64,000 nt of DNA, taken from contig JAFRFB010000033.1 of the NCBI GenBank assembly GCA_017434555.1, positions 16,449-80,448 on the forward strand. The letters run 5' to 3'. This document shows positions 42,259 through 52,385 of this stretch, in pieces. The translations under genes and the position numbers were made by a program. This DNA comes from Methanobrevibacter sp. (GTDB lineage Archaea > Methanobacteriota > Methanobacteria > Methanobacteriales > Methanobacteriaceae). The number at the start of each line of letters is the position of its first letter. Within the stretch, counting starts at the first letter, position 1. A model generated the notes under the pieces. The model ran no database searches. It saw only the letters and a program-made list of their open reading frames with translations, and was not told where the DNA came from.

Positions 42259-42841
42259 AGAAGAAACAGTAGAAATTAATGAGATGGTTATCAAATGCCC
42301 TGCATGTGGCGTAGACGGTATTGCAACATCAATAATGAAAGAAATTGAAATTCCACATTTCGGAAAAGTTTTAGAAACAACAATCCAATGTAAAAAATGT
42401 GGTTTTAAACACAGCGACGTTATTTCTCTAGAACAGAACGAACCTGCAAAATATACATTGAAAATATCCGAAGAAACATTATCAGTCAGGGTTGTACGTT
42501 CACAGTCAGCTACCGTCAGCATACCTGAAATTGGTGTTAAGGTGGAACCAGGTCCAAAATCAGAAGGATATGTAACAAATGTTGAAGGAATGCTTACAAG
42601 ATTTGAAGGAGCAGTCATTAAGGCATTGAATCTTTTTGAAGATGAAGTATCACAGACAAACGCCAAAAATACATTATCCCAAATCCGAGAGTTAATTAAA
42701 GGTAACGGCACTGCCACATTAATAATAGATGATCCATTCGGCCAGAGCAATATTGTAAGCGATGATGTGGTAATATCTGAAATTCCTGAAGAGGAATTGA
42801 AAAATCTGAAAACGGGCTTTTCTCATATCGAGGATAATTAA
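42251..42841 (+). CDS. ZPR1-related zinc finger protein
   Basis: The 196-residue protein has one ZPR1-type zinc finger (CPACGVDG...CKKCGFKHSDV, residues about 17-57) and the following beta-rich ZPR1 domain (VRVVRSQSATVSIPEIGVKVEPGPKSEGYVTNVEGML). Eukaryotic ZPR1 binds eEF1A and acts as its folding chaperone; the archaeal proteins carry one half of that architecture. Start at ATG 42251, overlapping the previous gene (ATGAGTGA). Confidence 0.88.
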   Translation: MSEEETVEINEMVIKCPACGVDGIATSIMKEIEIPHFGKVLETTIQCKKCGFKHSDVISLEQNEPAKYTLKISEETLSVRVVRSQSATVSIPEIGVKVEPGPKSEGYVTNVEGMLTRFEGAVIKALNLFEDEVSQTNAKNTLSQIRELIKGNGTATLIIDDPFGQSNIVSDDVVISEIPEEELKNLKTGFSHIEDN

Positions 42842-42876
42842 AAAAAATAAGTAATAAGAAGAGAATTATTCTTCTT
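42841..42876 (-). terminator. hairpin with T run after the histone-fold-like gene
   Basis: On the minus strand AAGAAGA and TCTTCTT (42856-42876) pair around a 7-nt loop covering the stop region, followed 8 nt later by seven T residues. Confidence 0.45.
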
Positions 42877-43300
42877 CCTCTTCTTCAATTTCTGCTGAGA
42901 AGTTAGCGAATGAATCTTCTTCTACAACATCTTTTAATTTCAATGTTTTTTGAACATCCATAGCTAAAGCATTACAATCAGCTTTAATAGCTTCTAAGTG
43001 TAATAAAATTCTTTCTTTTTCTTGATTGATTCTTTCAATGTTAGTGTAAGGGTAAGTAGATTCCTTAAGCATTTCGTATTCGATAGTAGTGTATGGGTAA
43101 TCGTTTAATTGTTTACATACATTTTTCAATACTTCTCCTAAGAACTTGTTCATTTCCACTTTAACTCTTTCCCTAATCATTTTGTCGTCATCAAGATTTT
43201 CTTTCATTAAACGAACAACTTCAGCTTTAGCGAAAGGTAATTTTTCTTCATCTTCATCGACGAATTCTTCGGTTTGTTCAAAGTTTTCTTCTTCTGACAT
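42866..43300 (-). CDS. acidic protein with possible histone fold and helical tail
   Basis: In this 144-residue protein, residues about 20-68 ([46 protein letters not shown]) resemble the opening of the archaeal histone fold (LPxAxVxRxx, a loop, then a long helix), followed by a Tyr-rich turn and a second long helix ([36 protein letters not shown]) that may form a coiled coil. Both ends are strongly acidic, unusual for a DNA-wrapping histone. The assignment rests on pattern only; the alternative is an unrelated helical protein. Confidence 0.5.
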   Translation of the reverse strand: MSEEENFEQTEEFVDEDEEKLPFAKAEVVRLMKENLDDDKMIRERVKVEMNKFLGEVLKNVCKQLNDYPYTTIEYEMLKESTYPYTNIERINQEKERILLHLEAIKADCNALAMDVQKTLKLKDVVEEDSFANFSAEIEEEEEE

Positions 43301-43836
43301 AAAAAATCACTTCATTTTTATTAAAAAAATATTGTGCAAAATTTTTCAAGTTTGTAAAAAACTTTTCTTTACACCAATATCAATTATTATTTTTATTCAA
43401 AGTCTTATATAAATCTATGTATTATTTTACATTTACGAATAATAATTATAATAGTAATGAGATTAACTAGTAAAATAATTTAGTGAAAAATCAATAATTT
43501 TGATACTTCAAAAATTTGGAAAAATCGATTTGGGAAAATGAAAGTAATAATTGAAAAGCAACTTTTAAATTACCCTTTCATTCACATATGAAAAAGAAAA
43601 TTAATAAGATTATTCTTCTTGTGAACTTTGTGAAAAATCAGAAAATAACTCTTTTTCGACTATAACTCATTTTTTCATACAAATAGGATATTATCATGAC
43701 AGACCCACATAGTTTTTCATTAAATCACATTAACAAACAATAATTAATAGAACTAGTAGAATAAATAATCGTCAAATCGATGATTTTAAAAGAATATAAA
43801 AAATAAAAAAATAAGTAGCATGAAAGCTACTTTAAA
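43301..43836. other. 536-bp gap upstream of the acidic protein gene
   Basis: The left 120 bp is the promoter side of the acidic-protein gene (AT-rich, with TATATAAA near 43407 readable on one strand). The remainder is AT-rich with no frame that has a binding site; one 25-codon plus-strand frame near 43588 lacks one. The right end holds the adhesin gene's terminator. Confidence 0.55.
43790..43832 (-). terminator. intrinsic-type terminator after the adhesin-like gene
   Basis: On the minus strand AAGTAGC and GCTACTT (43813-43832) pair around a 6-nt loop and are followed by a T-rich tract (TTATTTTTTTATTTTTT). Confidence 0.75.
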
Positions 43837-46800
43837 TTAATCTTTTTTGGAAATTCTTGAACCGCACAAAGCAAGTGAAATCAATGCCATGCTTATTAAC
43901 AATCCAACAGGAATTCCTGTTTCCTTCATCAATACGCTAGCTTTTGCAACCAAAATCAAATCATCATCGAATCTAGCATGTAAGCCAGGATTGAAAGTAT
44001 TATTAGGGTCTATAATTTTTTTAATAATTTCAACGATTGATTTAGCGTAATTATTTTCCAAATCATGGTCGAAAGTATCGCTAACTACAGAAACCCTATT
44101 GTTAGCCATTCCCTCATTTTTAGCGATTGCATTAATAGCCATATAGGTTTTTTCACCATTTGCCAAAGAACTTAAATGCCATACATGATTAACACTGTCG
44201 TAATCTCCTGATGCAGTGAATGAGGATTTGAATTCAAGGGAATCATCCATAAATTCACTGACATTAATGTTTCTTGCAGTGCTTGGACCGTTATTGACAA
44301 TCTCGATTCTGTATGCAATCAAGTCTCCAACTTCATATTGGACTTTTGAAACGCTTTTTGTAATTGCCAAGTCGGCTGCAGGAGGTACGGTAACAGTTTT
44401 TTCTGCCCTGTTGTTTGAGGAATTATAATCATGGTGATCGCATTTAACGACAGCAACATTTGTAAATTCACCTACTTCATCACATCTGGTAATAATTGCC
44501 AATTCTTTAGTCTGACCTGATGCAAGGTCACCAATATACCATGTTCCGGTTGTTGAGTAAGTACCATCACCTTGTGCACTTATGAAGGTTAATCCTTCAG
44601 GCAATGTGTCAAGAACCACAACACGTGTTGCATCGCTTGGACCGTTATTCTTAACAATTAAATTCCATTTAACCAACTGTTTATAGTTGACTGTGCTTTG
44701 ATTGGAGAGTTTCATCACCTGCAGGTCACATGAAGGATCGACGTTGACTGATGATTCCGCTCTGTTATTCGAAGGATTGTGGTCATATTCCTTAGCGCTG
44801 GCTGTAACGATATTCTTAACGACACCGATAGCCTTAACTCTGGTGATAATTTCTAAATTCTGGGATTCACCTACTTCAAGACAGCAGAATTTCCAGAATC
44901 CGTCATTATAATAACCTTTAGTAGAGTTATAGCTGACAAATTCAAGACCTTTAGGTAAAATGTCTGTTATTTCAATGGAATTAGCTTTATCCGGACCATT
45001 ATTTTTAACAGTCACAGTCCATTTGACAAGGTCATAGTAATTAGGAGAGGTGTTGTTAACCTTTTTAGTTACTTCCAAATCAACTGAAGGAGAAACTTCT
45101 ATTGATTTATTAGCTTTGTTGTTTTCGGGAACATAGTCATATTCATTTCCGGTAATGTTAACCATATTGGTGAAATTACCTGTTTTTACAACTTTAGATA
45201 TAATTTCCAAATTAGCTCTTTCTCCAACATCCAAATCACCAATATCCCAGACGCCATTAATGTAATATCCTTTACTTGCAGTTGATTTAACCAATTCGAA
45301 AGCATCGGACAATACTTCATTGACTTTAACACCGGTTGCCTTATCAGGACCGTTGTTTTTAACAATGATTATCCATTTTACATTGTTTTTATATAATGGA
45401 TTTTGATTGTCAACAATTTTTGAAATTTCCAAGTCAGATGCCTTTGGAACATCAACAGATGAATTATCCCTGTTGTTGGATTCATTATGGTCATATTCAT
45501 TTCCAGTAACATTAGCATTGTTAATTAACAAACCGGTTTTATCAATAAATGTTACAATTTCCAATGTTTTTGATGAATATGCATTTAAAGATCCGATATT
45601 CCATTTGCCTCCGGTAAAATTACCGCTTACACTTCTTATTATAAGTCCGTCAGGTAAAATGTCTTCAACGAAAACACCGCTTGCGTTATCCGGACCATTG
45701 TTTTTAACGGTAATTGTCCATTTAACCAAGTCATGGTAGTTTGGAGCTGAATTATTAACTGATTTAATAATTTCTAAATCACAGGATTTTGGAACATCTA
45801 TTGAAGCTTGAGCCTTATTATTGCTTTTATCGATATCATATTCATTTCCACTAACAGATGCAACATTTTTAATAACACCAGTTTTATTGACCAAACATAC
45901 AATATCCAAAGTCTGAGAAGCGCCTTTAGCCAAATCACCAATAGTCCAGACACCATTGGAATAACTACCAACACTAGGAGTAGCTGACTGATAAATCAAA
46001 CTAGAAGGCAACACATCACTCACATTAACCCCAGTTGCAGCATCAGGACCATTATTTGTAACAGTTAATGTCCATTTAACCAATTTCAAGTAATTAGGAG
46101 TGCTTTCATTAACTGTTTTAATTATGGATAAATCAGCAGTTTTAGGAACAGAAATTGATTTTGATGCCTTATTATTGGACGGATTATAGTCATATTCTCT
46201 TCCAACAACAGAAACCCTGTTAACAAATGAACCCGTTTTATTGACCAAAGTTACAATTTCAAAAGTTAAGGATTTTCCAACACCCAATAATCCGATAGAC
46301 CATTTACCGTTAGAATAATTACCAGTTGTGCTTTTTATAACTAATCCGGAAGGCAATACGTCAGTTAAAACAACGTCATTTGCAGGATCTGGACCATTAT
46401 TTTTCACAGTAATCGTCCATTTAACCAGATCGCCATAATTTGGATTTATCTTATTAACCTTCTTAATAACCGCCAAATCAGCAGCTTTTGAAACATTTAT
46501 GAAAGCATCATCACGATTATTGCTTTTATCGATATCATATTCATTTCCACTAATAGATGCAACATTTTTAATAACACCAGTTTTATTGACCAAACATACA
46601 ATATCCAAAGTCTGAGAAATGCATTTAGCCAAATCACCAATAGTCCAAATACCATTGGAATAACTACCAACACTAGGAGTAGCTGACTGATAAATCAAAC
46701 CAGAAGGCAACACATCACCCACATTAACCCCAGTTGCAACATCTGGACCATTATTTGTAACAGTTAATGTCCATTTAACCAATTTCAAGTAATTAGGAGC

Positions 46801-49800
46801 GCTTTCATTAACTGTTTTAATTATGGATAAATCAGCAGCTTTTGCAACATTAACAGAAGCTTGTGCACGATTATTACTTTTATCGATATCATATTCATTT
46901 CCACTAACAGATGCAACATTTTTAATAACACCAGTTTTATTGACCAAACATACAATATCCAAAGTCTGAGAAGCGCCTTTAGCCAAATCACCAATAGTCC
47001 AAATACCATTGGAATAACTACCAACACTAGGAGTAGCTGACTGATAAATCAAACCAGAAGGCAACACATCACTCACATTAACCCCAGTTGCAGCATCAGG
47101 ACCATTATTTGTAACAGTTAATGTCCATTTAACCAAATCACCATAATTAGGACGAGTATTATTAACAATTTTCACAATAGCCAAATCAGCAGCATTTGGA
47201 ACAGAAATTGATTTTGATGCATTGTTATTTAGCGGATTATAGTCATATTCTCTTCCAACAACTGAAACCCTGTTAACAAATGAACCGGTCTTATTGACCA
47301 AAGTTACAATTTCAAAAGTTAAGGATTTTCCAACACCCAATAATCCGATAGACCATTTACCGTTAGAATAATTGCCGGTTGTGCTTTTTATAACTAATCC
47401 GGAAGGCAATACGTCAGTTAAAACAACGTCATTTGCAGGATCTGGACCATTATTTTTCACAGTAATCGTCCATTTAACCAGATCGCCATAATTTGGATTT
47501 GTCTTATTAACCTTCTTAATAACCGCCAAATCAGCAGCTTTTGAAACATTTATGAAAGCATCATCACGATTATTGCTTTTATCGATATCATATTCATTTC
47601 CAGTAACTGATGCAACATTTTTAATAATACCAGTTTTATTTACCTTACAGATAATATCCAAAGTCTGAGAAGCGCCTTTAGCCAAATTGCCAATAGTCCA
47701 GACACCATTGGAATAACTGCCAACACTAGGAGTAGCTGACTGATAAATCAAACCAGAAGGCAACACATCACTCACATTAACCCCAGTTGCAGCATTAGGG
47801 CCGTTATTTCTAACAGTCAATGTCCATTTAACCAAATCACCATAATTAGGACGAGTATTATTAACAACTTTCACAATAGCCAAATCAGCAGCATTTGGAA
47901 CAGAAATTGATTTTGATGCATTGTTATTGGACGGATTATAATCATATTCTCTTCCAACAACAGAAACCCTGTTAACAAATGAACCAGTCTTATTGACCAA
48001 AGTTACAATTTCAAAAGTTAATGAACTTCCAACACTTAACGATCCGACAGACCATTTGCCGTTGGAATAACCTTGGGTTGTACTTCTAATAATCAATCCA
48101 GAAGGCAGTAAATCTGTTAAAACAACATCATTTGCAGGATCCGGACCATTATTTTTCACAGTAATCGTCCATTTAACCAAATCACCATAATTAGGATTTG
48201 TCTTATTAACCTTCTTAATAACCGCCAAATCAGCAGCTTTTGAAACATTTATGAAAGCATCATCACGGTTATTTGATTTGTCAATATCATATTCATTTCC
48301 AGTAACTGATGCAACATTTTTAATAATACCAGTTTTATTTACCTTACAAATAATATCCAAAGTCTGAGAAGCGCCTTTAGCCAAATCACCAATAGTCCAA
48401 ATACCATTGGAATATCTTCCAACGCTAGCCACATATGAATCATAAATCAAACCAGAAGGCAACACATCACTGACATTAACACCAGTTGCAGCATCAGGAC
48501 CATTATTTCTAACAGTCAATGTCCATTTAACCAAATCGCCATAATTAGGACGAGTATTATTAACAACTTTCACAATAGCCAAATCAGCTGCATTTGGAAC
48601 GGAAATTGTTTTTTCTGCCCTATTGTTTAATGGATTATAGTCATATTCATGTCCACTGACATTAGCAACATTTTTAATGTTTCCAGTAGTATTTACTAAA
48701 GTAATGATTTCTAAACTTCTTGATTGACCTGAAGTTAATGTGCCGACAGACCATCTGCCATTAGTATAATAAATGTCTGAATTTTTTAATACCAAACCCT
48801 TAGGAATAACATCATCTACAAAGACTTCTGTTGCTGTATTTGGACCGTTATTTGTAACAGTTAAAGTCCATTTAACTAAATCACCATAGTTAGGTTTAGT
48901 TACATTAGCTGTTTTTACAATAGCTAAATCTGCAGCATTTGCAACATTAACAGAAGCTTCATCATGATTATTGGACATGTCCACATCATATTCCTTTCCA
49001 GTTACGGCTGCGATATTTTTAATAGTGCCTGTTTTTCCGATTTTTGAAATAATTTCCAAAGTCTGTGAAGCACCTTTAGCCAAATTGCCTATAGTCCAAA
49101 CGCCATTGGAATATCTTCCAACACTAGCGACATATGAATCATAAATCAAACCGGAAGGTAACACATCACTGACATTAACGCCAGTTGCAGCATTAGGGCC
49201 GTTATTTCTAACAGTCAATGTCCATTTAACCAAATCACCATAATTAGGACGAGTATTATTAACAACTTTCACAATAGCCAAATCAACGGCATTGGAAACG
49301 GTTATGGTTTTAGATGCCTGATTGTTTGCCAAATTATAATCATGCTCGAATCCAGTGACTGTAGCAGTATTTTTTATGATTCCAGTAACATTTACTAAAG
49401 TGACAATTTCCAAACTTCTGGACTGACCTACATTTAAAGTACCAATTGACCATTTGCCTCCAGTATAATTTCCTGTGGTGCTTTTTAATACCAGACCGTC
49501 TGGAAGAACGTCATTGACAACAACTTCATGAGCTATATCTGGACCGTTATTTGTAACAACCAATGTCCATTTAACCAGATCCCCGTAATTAGGGTTAGTC
49601 ACATCAGAGGTTTTTGTAATTGCCAAATCACTGGCTTTTTTAACTGATATCATTTCTGAGTCATGATTATTAGAAGTGTTCCAGTCGAATTCCTTTGCAA
49701 TCACATTTGCTTCATTTGTGATATTTCCTGTTTTGTCAACCAATGTGGTAATTTTAAGAGTTTCAGTTTTGCCTTTTGACAAATTGCCTATAGTCCAGAC

Positions 49801-51924
49801 ACCGTTTGAATAAGTTCCCACAGTGGCGGTATATGACTTATAAACTAAACCTGAAGGCAATACATCACTTACATTAACACCACTTGCATCACTTGGACCG
49901 TTATTTACAACGTTTATTGTCCATACAACATAATCGTGGTAATTATATTCAATGGATGCTGTATCTTTGCGTAGGGTAACATCAATTTTTGATTTTACAA
50001 CGAATGTTGTTTGATTAATGATTGCCTTATAGAAATTGTCTTCAAAATGTCTTGCAGTTACTGTATAAGTTCCCTCTTTCAAATTAGTTAATTGAGCAGA
50101 AATTTCACCCAGATAACTTGATTTTAATGTTCTGTTGAAAACAACAGTACCATCTTCATGTTTAACTGTTAATAAAATGTCAACATTATATTCACGGGAA
50201 TCCTGATATAACTGACCGCTGTTTGTAGCGCCCAAAACAGGAGTTTCTCCATTAACTTTAATATATCTGTTGGAAGCTGCATTATATATTGCATTAGAAA
50301 CAGCCAAATTGTCATAATCTGCAATGTTGTTACCTCCATATATTATTGCGCCGACATTTTCAGTTTCGCCATAATAAATATCCTCTGCATAAATCGGAAG
50401 GGCATAAACCCATGCCTGATTTTTTGTCATTACATTGTTTGTTATTTTTAAATCCTTACCTTCCTTATCATAATATATTGCACTACCGTTTCTTGCTACA
50501 TTATATTCAAATCTATTGTTATTAACACTGTCTAAAGTACCGTTGATATAAATAGCGCCACCCAATCCATCATCTTTTACTCTCGGATCGGCTATAGCAG
50601 TATTGTATGTGAAATTTGATCTTTGAACTGTAGTAGATTCACCATTCACATAAACTGCACCACCATTATGTTTAGCACTATTATAGTCAAAATTTGAATT
50701 GAAAATGTCAAGAGTGTTTGTATCAATATATACTGCACCACCATCTATTGATGCATAATTGTCATAGAAATTACAATCATCAATCGTTACACTGTATCCT
50801 GATAATTTTGCAGCACCCCCATAAGGAGCACTGTTTGATTTGAAATCACAGTCTATAATTTTTAGATTCATTGATGTTATGCCGTTCACATTAGCCATTG
50901 CACCTCCATAATCATTAGCTGTGTTTTCAATAAAAGTACAATTTTTAATGGTGCCTGAAGAGTGTGCAGTTAAAGCTCCACCGAAATCTGCTGAATTTCT
51001 CGTGAAAATACAATTTTCATATGTGACATTTTGCCTTAAACAGCTTGCACCACCGTGTGATAATTTAGTACCTGATATTGAAATCGCTTTATTGTCTGTA
51101 AAATTACAGTTTTTAATTAATGAATTTGTAACAATTCCTTCTTTTCCTACCTGAATTGCACCTCCATATACGTATCCACCGTCTTTATTGTAAACACTGT
51201 TGGAATCAAATCTTGAATTCGTTATTCTCGTATTATAACCATAGGCCCCTACAGCACCTGCAGCTACTGCGGCACGATTATTTATAAAATCACAATTGTC
51301 AATTACAAGGTTACGTCCAAAATTGGGGTCTGTTTCCACATAATAATTGGTGTAAATTGCACCCCCACCATTGGAAGCATAGTTATCCCGGAATGTACAG
51401 TCCCTGAAACTTACATCCTTCCCAAAGACCAGTACTGCACCGCCGTTATTTCCATTTCCGTTTTTAAACACGAGATTCGAAAAGCTGGATCCGGAACCTC
51501 CATTTTCAACAACAAAAATACTTGATATATTTTTTCCGTCCAGTGTGGCTTTTGATGTCGAAGTAAATGTAATATTCTTATATACCAAAATTACTGATTG
51601 CTCTTCAGAGGCTGTAAACTCCCCGTTTAAAACAAGCTTGTCTCCGTTAGTTAAATTATAATGAATTAAGTTCTGAATTGTTTTAAAATCACCTCCATTT
51701 AAGGTAATCATATTTGACTTTAAAAGTGTATCCTGTTGAGAATTTCCTAGTTTATCTTTATCAATTGCATTAATGCTGCCAACAGCTTCATGATTTGCAC
51801 CGACATCGGCGAATGTGTCATTTAACTCCATCGCATCAACAGTATTGACTGCGAAGAGAATTAATGAAATGAAGCATATGGCAATTAAAAAATTTTTGCT
51901 AATAGCTATCTTATTTTCAAACAT
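43837..51924 (-). CDS. giant adhesin-like surface protein with beta-helix and 17 DUF11 repeats
   Basis: The 2695-residue protein has a signal peptide (residues 1-31), an N-terminal parallel beta-helix built of Asn- and Gly-rich polymorphic-protein-like rungs with repeated GGAI/GGAV motifs (about residues 60-500), a linking immunoglobulin-like domain and then 17 DUF11 repeats of about 112 residues, each with a VKWTxTVxNNGP core. A hydrophobic C-terminal span and basic end (GSRISKKD) anchor it. Repeats 3-12 alternate between two subtypes and are nearly identical in DNA. It probably protrudes from the pseudomurein wall for adhesion. I use ATG 51924, 8 nt behind AGGAG, in place of a TTG 63 bp upstream. 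Confidence 0.92.
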   Translation of the reverse strand: MFENKIAISKNFLIAICFISLILFAVNTVDAMELNDTFADVGANHEAVGSINAIDKDKLGNSQQDTLLKSNMITLNGGDFKTIQNLIHYNLTNGDKLVLNGEFTASEEQSVILVYKNITFTSTSKATLDGKNISSIFVVENGGSGSSFSNLVFKNGNGNNGGAVLVFGKDVSFRDCTFRDNYASNGGGAIYTNYYVETDPNFGRNLVIDNCDFINNRAAVAAGAVGAYGYNTRITNSRFDSNSVYNKDGGYVYGGAIQVGKEGIVTNSLIKNCNFTDNKAISISGTKLSHGGASCLRQNVTYENCIFTRNSADFGGALTAHSSGTIKNCTFIENTANDYGGAMANVNGITSMNLKIIDCDFKSNSAPYGGAAKLSGYSVTIDDCNFYDNYASIDGGAVYIDTNTLDIFNSNFDYNSAKHNGGAVYVNGESTTVQRSNFTYNTAIADPRVKDDGLGGAIYINGTLDSVNNNRFEYNVARNGSAIYYDKEGKDLKITNNVMTKNQAWVYALPIYAEDIYYGETENVGAIIYGGNNIADYDNLAVSNAIYNAASNRYIKVNGETPVLGATNSGQLYQDSREYNVDILLTVKHEDGTVVFNRTLKSSYLGEISAQLTNLKEGTYTVTARHFEDNFYKAIINQTTFVVKSKIDVTLRKDTASIEYNYHDYVVWTINVVNNGPSDASGVNVSDVLPSGLVYKSYTATVGTYSNGVWTIGNLSKGKTETLKITTLVDKTGNITNEANVIAKEFDWNTSNNHDSEMISVKKASDLAITKTSDVTNPNYGDLVKWTLVVTNNGPDIAHEVVVNDVLPDGLVLKSTTGNYTGGKWSIGTLNVGQSRSLEIVTLVNVTGIIKNTATVTGFEHDYNLANNQASKTITVSNAVDLAIVKVVNNTRPNYGDLVKWTLTVRNNGPNAATGVNVSDVLPSGLIYDSYVASVGRYSNGVWTIGNLAKGASQTLEIISKIGKTGTIKNIAAVTGKEYDVDMSNNHDEASVNVANAADLAIVKTANVTKPNYGDLVKWTLTVTNNGPNTATEVFVDDVIPKGLVLKNSDIYYTNGRWSVGTLTSGQSRSLEIITLVNTTGNIKNVANVSGHEYDYNPLNNRAEKTISVPNAADLAIVKVVNNTRPNYGDLVKWTLTVRNNGPDAATGVNVSDVLPSGLIYDSYVASVGRYSNGIWTIGDLAKGASQTLDIICKVNKTGIIKNVASVTGNEYDIDKSNNRDDAFINVSKAADLAVIKKVNKTNPNYGDLVKWTITVKNNGPDPANDVVLTDLLPSGLIIRSTTQGYSNGKWSVGSLSVGSSLTFEIVTLVNKTGSFVNRVSVVGREYDYNPSNNNASKSISVPNAADLAIVKVVNNTRPNYGDLVKWTLTVRNNGPNAATGVNVSDVLPSGLIYQSATPSVGSYSNGVWTIGNLAKGASQTLDIICKVNKTGIIKNVASVTGNEYDIDKSNNRDDAFINVSKAADLAVIKKVNKTNPNYGDLVKWTITVKNNGPDPANDVVLTDVLPSGLVIKSTTGNYSNGKWSIGLLGVGKSLTFEIVTLVNKTGSFVNRVSVVGREYDYNPLNNNASKSISVPNAADLAIVKIVNNTRPNYGDLVKWTLTVTNNGPDAATGVNVSDVLPSGLIYQSATPSVGSYSNGIWTIGDLAKGASQTLDIVCLVNKTGVIKNVASVSGNEYDIDKSNNRAQASVNVAKAADLSIIKTVNESAPNYLKLVKWTLTVTNNGPDVATGVNVGDVLPSGLIYQSATPSVGSYSNGIWTIGDLAKCISQTLDIVCLVNKTGVIKNVASISGNEYDIDKSNNRDDAFINVSKAADLAVIKKVNKINPNYGDLVKWTITVKNNGPDPANDVVLTDVLPSGLVIKSTTGNYSNGKWSIGLLGVGKSLTFEIVTLVNKTGSFVNRVSVVGREYDYNPSNNKASKSISVPKTADLSIIKTVNESTPNYLKLVKWTLTVTNNGPDAATGVNVSDVLPSSLIYQSATPSVGSYSNGVWTIGDLAKGASQTLDIVCLVNKTGVIKNVASVSGNEYDIDKSNNKAQASIDVPKSCDLEIIKSVNNSAPNYHDLVKWTITVKNNGPDNASGVFVEDILPDGLIIRSVSGNFTGGKWNIGSLNAYSSKTLEIVTFIDKTGLLINNANVTGNEYDHNESNNRDNSSVDVPKASDLEISKIVDNQNPLYKNNVKWIIIVKNNGPDKATGVKVNEVLSDAFELVKSTASKGYYINGVWDIGDLDVGERANLEIISKVVKTGNFTNMVNITGNEYDYVPENNKANKSIEVSPSVDLEVTKKVNNTSPNYYDLVKWTVTVKNNGPDKANSIEITDILPKGLEFVSYNSTKGYYNDGFWKFCCLEVGESQNLEIITRVKAIGVVKNIVTASAKEYDHNPSNNRAESSVNVDPSCDLQVMKLSNQSTVNYKQLVKWNLIVKNNGPSDATRVVVLDTLPEGLTFISAQGDGTYSTTGTWYIGDLASGQTKELAIITRCDEVGEFTNVAVVKCDHHDYNSSNNRAEKTVTVPPAADLAITKSVSKVQYEVGDLIAYRIEIVNNGPSTARNINVSEFMDDSLEFKSSFTASGDYDSVNHVWHLSSLANGEKTYMAINAIAKNEGMANNRVSVVSDTFDHDLENNYAKSIVEIIKKIIDPNNTFNPGLHARFDDDLILVAKASVLMKETGIPVGLLISMALISLALCGSRISKKD
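45780..49320 (-). repeat. nearly identical DUF11 repeat block within the adhesin-like gene
   Basis: About ten DUF11 units here share long stretches of identical DNA. Two subtypes alternate (ITVKNNGPDPANDVVLTD against LTVTNNGPDAATGVNVSD), so the larger period is about 680 bp. The outer repeats are more divergent. This pattern fits recent tandem duplication with homogenisation. Borders are approximate. Confidence 0.8.
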
Positions 51925-52385
51925 TTTCTTGTCTCCTTGAGGACATTGATAACCACCATTAATTAACAAAAAGCTATTAATAAGCAATTAAACTTTTTAT
52001 TTTAATTTTAATTTTGAAAAACCTCATCAAATTTAAAATTTGTTCAAAATATGATGAATTAAAAGCTGGCTATCAATGTAGCCAGCCTACACCTCATAGT
52101 TTAAGGACAAATATAAGATCATAATCCAACAATTTTGGACAATTTTACCTTCCGACAACAATTTTATCAAAACCGTAGTATCGTACCAAAATAAAAGATA
52201 ATCTCTATAAATCCTCAAAAATCTAATTAATATGGTTTAATATTTATAGTTTTGCTTTAAACTGAATATAATTTCACTTTATCAAAAAATATAACCTCCT
52301 GATTAAAATTTAACCAAGTAATATGAAAACTTTAATAAATAGGTAAAAATAAAACTAGAAAGTAACTTAAAAAAAGGAGAACATC
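51925..52385. other. 461-bp divergent leader between the adhesin-like and exported-protein genes
   Basis: It is AT-rich apart from a GC-rich hairpin (listed separately). TATA-like ATTTATAG near 52241 could serve the plus-strand gene, whose AAAGGAG site is at 52374. No frame with a binding site is seen. Confidence 0.55.
52065..52086 (-). terminator. GC-rich hairpin with T run in the adhesin-like gene's leader
   Basis: GCTGGCTA (52065-52072) and TAGCCAGC (52079-52086) pair perfectly around 6 nt. On the minus strand it is followed by CTTTTAATTC, as in an intrinsic terminator, but lies about 140 bp before the adhesin start, so it could be an attenuator. Confidence 0.45.

Noticed and set aside
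43588..43665. 25-codon frame starting MKKKINKIILLVNF
   Set aside because: It has no binding site and its composition fits random AT-rich DNA.
50921..51154. Open frame antisense to the adhesin-like gene
   Set aside because: It is a shadow of the repeat-rich gene on the other strand, with no start signal of its own.
43837..51987. TTG start giving 21 extra residues on the adhesin-like protein
   Set aside because: The extension would put polar residues before the signal peptide, while ATG 51924 has AGGAG 8 nt upstream.
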